From Bog-473 sp035483935 (GTDB lineage Bacteria; Actinomycetota; Acidimicrobiia; Acidimicrobiales; RAAP-2): DNA of 11,047 bases. This document shows, piece by piece, positions 6,249 to 11,047 of this stretch (within the stretch, counting starts at the first letter, position 1; each line of letters starts with the position of its first letter). The position numbers and the translations under genes were made by a program. Location: the NCBI GenBank assembly GCA_035483935.1, contig DATHPK010000312.1:1-11047 (forward strand). The letters run 5' to 3'. Below the pieces are notes generated by a model. That model was not told the DNA's origin. It made no database searches and saw only the letters and a program-made list of their open reading frames with translations.

Positions 6249-6292
6249 CGAGGCTCCTCTGGCGGGGCCTCGTCGAGCACCGCTCGAGTGCT
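6249..6292 (-). terminator. Two weak hairpins after the DUF218 gene
   Basis: Directly after the stop codon (minus strand) AGCAC/GTGCT (arms 6276-6280 and 6288-6292, 7-nt loop) can pair, and 6249-6254 CGAGGC pairs with 6267-6272 GCCTCG over a 12-nt loop. Neither has a T-run. They may slow or end transcription between the DUF218 and GT-C-like genes, but chance pairing in GC-rich DNA is possible. The remainder of the 149-bp gap shows no convincing promoter. Confidence 0.2.
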
Positions 6293-6846
6293 TAGCAACT
6301 GGGCTGCAGCACCACCGCCTTGAACATCGCGCCCCACTCGTAGGCGAACTGCAGCAGCCATTGTCCGACGCCCTGCGGGGAGAACGCCACCTCGAGCACC
6401 TGTCCGGAATAGCAGCGGCCGATCCGGAGGCGCGCCCGGCTGGCTTGGGTCGTCGGCAACACGACGATGATCCGGGTCCAGTGGTAACGCTTAGCGAACG
6501 ACTCGATCGAGCGCGCCTCACCTTGTGTCGTCTGCGGATCGGGCTTGAAGCAGTTGACCTTCACCTTCGAGAGATGAACCGCGCCGTACTCCTGATAAGA
6601 CCCGCAGCTCTGCCAGGTCTGCAACGAGAGCACGAGCTGCGGGGCATAGCCGTGCTCCGCCAACGCGACGCCCTTGTCGAAGGCGGGCGCACCGTGCCCT
6701 CCGAGCACGACGATGGCATCCGAACGTTCGGGCGGGTTGAGGTCGGGATAGACGAACAAGATCGCCGTCATGACGCAGAACACGACGACGAGCACGAACA
6801 CGACCGCCGCTGCGATACGCACCCGCGTCGACTTGAGGAATCGCAT
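6292..6846 (-). CDS. DUF218 / YdcF-like membrane-anchored protein
   Basis: This 184-residue protein has one N-terminal transmembrane segment (about 11-33, after a basic MRFLKSTRVR start) and a DUF218/YdcF-type domain that should face outside the membrane. Visible family features are the first strand SDAIVVLGGHG (42-52), the helix motif ALAEHGYAPQLVLS (61-74), TTQGEARSI (106-114) and the strand/turn RIIVVLPTTQASRARL (125-140), followed by the CYSGQV block. The usual glycine-rich ERG-type loop near residue 75 is altered and holds Cys81; Cys99 and Cys144 are also present, and the protein ends in Cys. The reaction of this family is not established; roles in envelope metabolism are suspected. The ATG at 6846 has no clear ribosome-binding site. 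It is 91 bp downstream of the acyl-CoA dehydrogenase gene and upstream of the GT-C-like gene, all on one strand, so read-through is possible. Confidence 0.75.
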   Translation of the reverse strand: MRFLKSTRVRIAAAVVFVLVVVFCVMTAILFVYPDLNPPERSDAIVVLGGHGAPAFDKGVALAEHGYAPQLVLSLQTWQSCGSYQEYGAVHLSKVKVNCFKPDPQTTQGEARSIESFAKRYHWTRIIVVLPTTQASRARLRIGRCYSGQVLEVAFSPQGVGQWLLQFAYEWGAMFKAVVLQPSC

Positions 6847-6937
6847 AGGGGAAGGGACATTCTGACAGCCCGCGGCGCGGCGCCGGATGCGCTGGGCAGC
6901 TGCGTGGTGCGTCGGTAGGAAGAACTCCCTGAGCCGA

Positions 6938-9103
6938 TCAGCGGATCAAAGGATCGCGGGGCAGTCCGAGAATGCGCTCGGCGATCTGGTTGCGGGTGAT
7001 CTCCGATGTGCCACCGGCGATCGACATGGCGCGGGTCGCAAGCTGTGTGTAACCGGCAAGCGCGTCCTCGCCTCCGAGGAATGCCGTCGCCTCCCCCACA
7101 AGATCGGCCTGCAGACGCGCCCGGTCGTGCCCGTGTTCGGCGAGCACCAGCTTCGTGACGTTGCCCTCGGGACCGGGTCCGGCGCCCACGACGGCGCGCT
7201 GGGCTCGGCGGAGGTTCAGCGCCTTGAGCGCATGCTCCTTGGCCAGGATCCCACCGATGCGGGCGGATGCGCCCGGAACCCGGTCGCCGCCGCGCTTGCG
7301 GAGGGCAAGGAGGTCCATCGGAGGGAAGATGCCGCCCGTTCCTCCTCCGATCGAGACGCGTTCGTTGCCAAGCGTCGAGCGTGCGACCGTCCAGCCGTCG
7401 TTGACGGTGCCGACGACGTCGTCGTCGGGGACGAACACGTCGCTGAAGAAGACCTCGTTGAAGTCCGCGTTGCCCGTGATCTGACGCAACGGGCGCACCT
7501 CGACGCCCGACCCGTGCATGTCGATGACCATCGTCGTGATGCCCGAATGCTTTGGCGCGTCGGGGTCGGTCCGCACTGTGGCGAGGCCGAGGTGACAGTA
7601 CTGGGCGCCGCTCGTCCACACCTTCTGCCCGTTGACCATCCACCCGCCCTCGACGCGTGTGCCCCGCGTCTTGACGGCTGCCGCGTCCGACCCCGCGTCG
7701 GGTTCGCTGAAGAGCTGGCACCAGACGTACTCACCCATCAAGGTCTTCTCGACCCAGCGGTCGACCTGATCCGGCGTCGCGTACTGGTTGACCGTCATGA
7801 TGTTCCAGCCGGTGATGCCGAGTCCCGGGACCTTGACGCCCGCCGCCCGCATCTCTTCGTCGATCACGATCTGTTCGACGGCGCCCGCGTCGCGGCCCCA
7901 GGGTCTAGGCCAGTGCGGCACGAGAAGCCCGGCATCGATCAGCGCCTTGCGTCGCTCCGATTTGTCCGAGAGGGCACCGATCCGGGCCGCTTCGGCGCGG
8001 ACCTCCGTGCGGATGACCTCTGCCTCGGGTGGCAGGTCGAGCGTGACCTCGCGCGTGGTTCCGCGCTCGGCCTCTGACGTCACGTCCTCGGCGTCTCCGG
8101 GTGAACCGAGCAGCGCGTTGAGTGCGAGTGCCCGCCGCAGGAACAGATGCGCGTCGTGTTCCCAGGTGAAGCCGATGCCGCCGTGCACCTGGATGTTCAT
8201 TTGCGCGTTGTGGACCGCCGGGGCGAAGGCCAGGTGCGCCGCCATCGCCGCGATGAGGTCGAATTCGTCCAGCGTGTCGGCCGCCGATCGTGCGGCGTCC
8301 CACGCGGTCGCCGTGGCGAGCTGGGATGCCACGAGCATGTCGGCACAGTGATGCTTGACCGCCTGGAAGGTCCCGATGGTCCGGCCGAACTGCATCCGCT
8401 CCTGGGCGTAGGCGACCGCCATGTCGGTGCAGGCGGTCATCACACCGGCCGACTCGGCTGCGCCGACGGTGCGGGCCAGGGCACGGGCGCGACGGGCCGC
8501 ACCCGTGAGCACGTCGGCCCCGGCGACGGCGACTGCGGAGACGGTCGCGAGGGCCGAGCGCCGGGACGGGTCGATGTCGTTCGTCCCGGCGAGGGTGATG
8601 CCCGCGGTGTCGGGCCGGAGGATGACCACATCCTCGCCCGCACGCAGCAGCAGGAGTTCGGCACTCTTGCCGCCGAGAACGATCCCCCCGTCCCCGTCGA
8701 GCCTCTGCGCGTCCAGGGTCAGAGACCCACCCAGGCCGAGCGCGCCTGTCACCGAACCGTCGGCGAGTGCAGGGAGGTACGCGGACTGTTGCTCTTCCGT
8801 CCCGCATTGTGCGATCACGGCGGACGCGAGGGCTGTCGGTACGAACGGACCAGGTGCGACCTGGCGCCCGAGTTCCTCGAGGATCACGACGAGCTCGCTC
8901 AGCGATGCGCCGCCACCGCCGTGCGCCTCAGGCAGGTGCACCCCGAGCATGCCGAGGTCGGCCATCTCCTGCCAGAACGAAGGACGAGGCTCGTCCGGGG
9001 ACTCGAGGAGCGCCCGGCTGGCCGCCAGCGCGCCGTGGGCGGAGAGCAGTCCTCGCACCGTGGCGCCCAACTCTTGGTGTTCGTCCGTGATAGCGATCGG
9101 CAT
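6938..9103 (-). CDS. Two-domain fused acyl-CoA dehydrogenase (FadE34-like)
   Basis: This 721-residue protein carries two acyl-CoA dehydrogenase domains in one chain, the arrangement of mycobacterial FadE34-type enzymes, which remove hydrogens from CoA-linked sterol or bile-acid side chains. The N-terminal domain (about 1-345) has LGMLGVHLPEAHGGGG (50-65), YAQERMQFGRTIGTFQAVKH (232-251) and VHGGIGFTWEHDAHLFLRRA (306-325). The C-terminal domain (about 360-721) has LFSEPDAGSD (464-473), NGQKVWTSGA (491-500) and IAGGTSEITRNQIAERILGL (695-714). The medium-chain catalytic Glu position is Gly in AGGTSEI, but Glu581 in GNERVS sits where isovaleryl- and long-chain enzymes keep theirs. The N-terminal half has Ala-Arg (210-211) at that place, so probably only the C-terminal half is catalytic. 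AAGGGGG precedes the ATG at 9103. The exact substrate is unproven. Confidence 0.92.
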   Translation of the reverse strand: MPIAITDEHQELGATVRGLLSAHGALAASRALLESPDEPRPSFWQEMADLGMLGVHLPEAHGGGGASLSELVVILEELGRQVAPGPFVPTALASAVIAQCGTEEQQSAYLPALADGSVTGALGLGGSLTLDAQRLDGDGGIVLGGKSAELLLLRAGEDVVILRPDTAGITLAGTNDIDPSRRSALATVSAVAVAGADVLTGAARRARALARTVGAAESAGVMTACTDMAVAYAQERMQFGRTIGTFQAVKHHCADMLVASQLATATAWDAARSAADTLDEFDLIAAMAAHLAFAPAVHNAQMNIQVHGGIGFTWEHDAHLFLRRALALNALLGSPGDAEDVTSEAERGTTREVTLDLPPEAEVIRTEVRAEAARIGALSDKSERRKALIDAGLLVPHWPRPWGRDAGAVEQIVIDEEMRAAGVKVPGLGITGWNIMTVNQYATPDQVDRWVEKTLMGEYVWCQLFSEPDAGSDAAAVKTRGTRVEGGWMVNGQKVWTSGAQYCHLGLATVRTDPDAPKHSGITTMVIDMHGSGVEVRPLRQITGNADFNEVFFSDVFVPDDDVVGTVNDGWTVARSTLGNERVSIGGGTGGIFPPMDLLALRKRGGDRVPGASARIGGILAKEHALKALNLRRAQRAVVGAGPGPEGNVTKLVLAEHGHDRARLQADLVGEATAFLGGEDALAGYTQLATRAMSIAGGTSEITRNQIAERILGLPRDPLIR

Positions 9104-9138
9104 TGGTCGCCCCCTTGTCGGTGCCCGCCCGCGCTGCG

Positions 9139-9168
9139 ACGCTACAAAACAGTGGCCCGGGCGCCCAA
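9139..9168 (-). promoter_or_regulatory. Candidate promoter of the acyl-CoA dehydrogenase gene
   Basis: On the minus strand TTGGGC (9163-9168) is followed after 18 bp by TAGCGT (9139-9144), which fits a SigA-like promoter. Transcription would start at about 9132, giving a leader of about 30 nt that includes the AAGGGGG ribosome-binding site. The -10 hexamer is identical to that proposed for the ABC exporter operon. I find no operator-like palindrome of the KstR type in the 188-bp divergent gap. Confidence 0.4.
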
Positions 9169-9284
9169 CTCGGACGGGCTACGCTGTAAACGTGCTGTAG
9201 AGCTCTGACGTCGTCCCGCCGGCTTCACCCAGGCCGTGCGTTGCGTCCCGTCGTTCTCGTCCTCGTTCGCATCCGGACCCGGAG

Positions 9285-9360
9285 CTCTCCTATGCCCTCT
9301 TCTTCTCGTTCACCTTCTTCGCCTTCCCGGCGGACTCCCGCCCTCACTTCCGCTTCGTTG
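9285..9360 (+). other. Pyrimidine-rich tract at the ABC-F 5' end
   Basis: Sixty-one of these 76 bases are C or T. The tract spans the proposed ATG at 9292 and the first 22 codons. Of codons 2-22, eleven end in A or T (TCT, CCT, ACT and similar), unlike the rest of the gene, where nearly all end in G or C. This may be a disordered Ser/Pro leader, an unstructured translation-initiation region, or non-coding leader with the true start at TTG 9358. Confidence 0.5.
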
Positions 9361-11025
9361 GCCACCTCGGCCACCCTGAGCGCACGCGAACTGCGATTCG
9401 AGCGCGGCGGGGAGACCGTCCTCGACGGCGTGTCGCTGACCGTCGGACCGGAGACCTGTCTCGGCGTCGTCGGGCCTAACGGCATCGGCAAGTCGACGTT
9501 GCTGCAGATCCTGGCGGGGTTGCTCGAGCCGGCGGACGGTGGTGCGGTCCGCGTCGATCCTCCGACGGCGACGGTGGGATACCTCAGCCAGGAGCACGAA
9601 CACGACGCCGGTGAGACCGTGCGCGACGCGCTGTACCGGAGGACCGGTGCCGCCGCCGCCGAGGCGGAGCTGACCAGGGCGGCGGTCGCCCTCGGAGAAG
9701 GGCGGTCCCAGGCGGACGACGACTACGCGGCGGCGCTGGCGCGTTACGAGTCGCTCGGTGCCGCCGATTTCGAGGCGCGGCTGGCGGGCGTGCTCGATCA
9801 GGTGGGGCTGCCGGCGGAGATGGCGGCACGGGGCAGCGGTGCCCTGTCGGGCGGGCAGGAGGCGCGGGTGGCGCTGGCGGCGATCCTGCTGGCGCGCTTC
9901 GACATCACGCTGTTGGACGAGCCGACGAACGATCTGGACTTCGACGGGTTGGCGCGGCTCGAGGACATGGTGACGAGGCGGCGGGGCGGCATGGTGATCG
10001 TGTCGCACGACCGGGCGTTTCTCAACGGGACGGTGACAGACGTGCTCGAGATCAAGGAGCACACGCGGCGGGGGCGTCTGTACGGGGGTGGCTGGGCCGG
10101 GTATCTCGCCGAGCGTGCGGCCGACCGCGCCCACGCCGAGGAGGCCTACGCGGTCTACCGGTCGCAGCGGACGGATCTGGCCCGGCGTGCCCAACGGGAG
10201 CGCCAATGGGCGACCTCCGGCGTCAGCAAGGAGAAGAAGAACCCGCGGGACAACGACAAGGCGCAGCGTGACTTCCGCGTCAACCGCACGGAGAAGCTGG
10301 CGTCGCGGGCACGGCGCACCGAGCGCGCCCTCGATGCCTTGGAGGTGGTCGAGAAGCCCTGGGAGGGCTGGGACTTGCAATTCAGCATCAATGAAGCAGC
10401 CCGGTCCGGGGCGGTCGTGGCGCACCTCGAGGACGCGGTGCTGGAACGGGGCGACTTCGTGCTGGGGCCGCTCACCGTGGACATCTCATGGGCCGATCGG
10501 GTGGCGCTGGTTGGACCCAACGGATCGGGCAAGACGACGCTCGTCGAGGCGATCCTCGGCCGAATGCCGTTGGCGTCCGGCACGCAGCGCATGGGCTCGA
10601 GTGTCGTTGTCGGCGAGCTAGGTCAGGACCGGCGCGTGCTCTCGGACACGTCGTCGAGCGTGGTCGACGCGTTCATGGCGGCGACGGCATTGCCGATCTC
10701 GTCGGCCCGGTCGCAGCTGGCGAAGTTCGGGCTCGGCGCGGAGGCCGTGCTCCGGCCGCCCGCCTCGCTGTCGCCGGGCGAGCGCACGCGCGCCGAACTC
10801 GCCGCGTTCGCCGCCAAGGGCGTCAACTTCCTCGTCCTCGACGAGCCGACGAACCATTTGGACCTGCCGGCGATCGAACAGCTCGAGTCCGCGCTCGAAG
10901 GCTACGAGGGAACTCTTCTCCTCGTCTCGCACGACCGCCGGCTCTTGGAATCCGTGACGGTAACGCGACGTATCGTCCTCCCCGGACGTGACCAGGCGTT
11001 CAGGGGGCTGCGCGAGGACCGGTAG
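9292..11025 (+). CDS. ABC-F family ATPase (ribosome-associated, resistance-type)
   Basis: This 577-residue soluble protein has two ABC domains and no membrane segments, which places it in the ABC-F group. These act on ribosomes, either as translation factors or by dislodging antibiotics. Domain 1 has Walker A GPNGIGKST (61-69), signature LSGGQ (185-189), Walker B LLDEPTND (207-214) and SHD (238-240). Domain 2 has GPNGSGKTT (408-416), LSPGE (493-497), LVLDEPTNHLD (514-524) and SHD (546-548). The basic, helical interdomain linker (about 250-375, including SKEKKNPRDNDKAQRDFRVN) is the part that reaches into the ribosome. Both Walker B glutamates are present, so two active sites are expected. GGAG (9281-9284) lies 7 nt before the ATG at 9292; an in-frame TTG at 9241 would add 17 residues, and a TTG at 9358 would remove the Ser/Pro-rich N-terminus. 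The gene is divergent from the acyl-CoA dehydrogenase gene. Whether it protects against an antibiotic cannot be decided here. Confidence 0.93.
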   Translation: MPSSSRSPSSPSRRTPALTSASLATSATLSARELRFERGGETVLDGVSLTVGPETCLGVVGPNGIGKSTLLQILAGLLEPADGGAVRVDPPTATVGYLSQEHEHDAGETVRDALYRRTGAAAAEAELTRAAVALGEGRSQADDDYAAALARYESLGAADFEARLAGVLDQVGLPAEMAARGSGALSGGQEARVALAAILLARFDITLLDEPTNDLDFDGLARLEDMVTRRRGGMVIVSHDRAFLNGTVTDVLEIKEHTRRGRLYGGGWAGYLAERAADRAHAEEAYAVYRSQRTDLARRAQRERQWATSGVSKEKKNPRDNDKAQRDFRVNRTEKLASRARRTERALDALEVVEKPWEGWDLQFSINEAARSGAVVAHLEDAVLERGDFVLGPLTVDISWADRVALVGPNGSGKTTLVEAILGRMPLASGTQRMGSSVVVGELGQDRRVLSDTSSSVVDAFMAATALPISSARSQLAKFGLGAEAVLRPPASLSPGERTRAELAAFAAKGVNFLVLDEPTNHLDLPAIEQLESALEGYEGTLLLVSHDRRLLESVTVTRRIVLPGRDQAFRGLREDR

Positions 11026-11047
11026 CTTGGCCGCCATGGGTGCGGCC

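Noticed and set aside
6143..6361. N-terminal extension of the GT-C-like protein by 73 residues
   Set aside because: The extension is polar, overlaps the DUF218 gene, and lacks a ribosome-binding site, while the GTG at 6142 has one.
4524..6521. A 665-codon minus-strand open frame overlapping the GT-C-like gene
   Set aside because: It is rich in Arg, Gly and Pro with no membrane segments or recognisable motifs, and it lies in another frame over a gene with clear hydrophobic helices. It is a product of high G+C content.
6847..6937. GC-rich inverted sequence between the acyl-CoA dehydrogenase and DUF218 genes as a terminator or operator
   Set aside because: The short GCGGCGC-type pairings are expected by chance at this composition and lack a T-run; no clear promoter is seen either.
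8147..9208. A 353-codon plus-strand open frame opposite the acyl-CoA dehydrogenase gene
   Set aside because: Antisense shadow of a gene with complete family motifs; composition is Arg/Gly/Asp-rich without structure.
9310..10425. A 371-codon minus-strand open frame opposite the ABC-F gene
   Set aside because: Antisense shadow; the plus-strand frame has both complete ABC domains.
11026..11047. Possible start of a new plus-strand gene (ATG at 11036)
   Set aside because: Only four codons are visible and no ribosome-binding site is clear, so nothing can be supported.

Overview
The window is about two-thirds G+C with strong G/C preference at third codon positions. Protein families (an ABC-2 exporter, a DHA2-type MFS pump, a PrmC-related methyltransferase, a FadE34-like fused acyl-CoA dehydrogenase, an ABC-F ATPase) and the likely leaderless starts suggest an actinobacterium, possibly an Acidimicrobiia relative. 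Taxon is an inference from gene content, not from a marker gene. I see no rRNA, tRNA, transposase, integrase or CRISPR array.

Layout. (1) 1-1423, minus strand: an ABC-2 exporter, with the ATPase followed by its permease, which overlaps it by 4 bp and runs off the left edge. (2) 1424-1709: a 286-bp gap holding four TATA-centred sites arranged as a nested palindrome, plus a fifth site nearby. (3) 1710-4599: a MarR-family regulator on the minus strand, divergent from a 14-helix MFS pump that is probably co-transcribed with a PrmC-like methyltransferase lacking the usual catalytic Asn. The two divergent promoters appear to share one -35 region. (4) 4631-6846, minus strand: a GT-C-like polytopic membrane protein and, upstream of it, a DUF218/YdcF-like membrane-anchored protein. 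(5) 6938-9103, minus strand: a single-chain, two-domain acyl-CoA dehydrogenase. (6) 9292-11025, plus strand: a duplicated-ATPase ABC-F protein.

How the genes may work together. The left third looks like a drug or toxic-metabolite response module: one MarR regulator between an ABC exporter and an MFS exporter, with the pump and methyltransferase in one transcript. The ABC-F protein at the right edge also belongs to a ribosome-protection/translation-factor family, but it is 5 kb away and its involvement is speculative. The middle genes look like ordinary envelope and lipid/steroid catabolism genes. The least explained DNA is the palindromic TATA array upstream of the ABC exporter. The least explained protein feature is the changed NPPY motif of the methyltransferase. 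No clearly new multi-gene system is evident.
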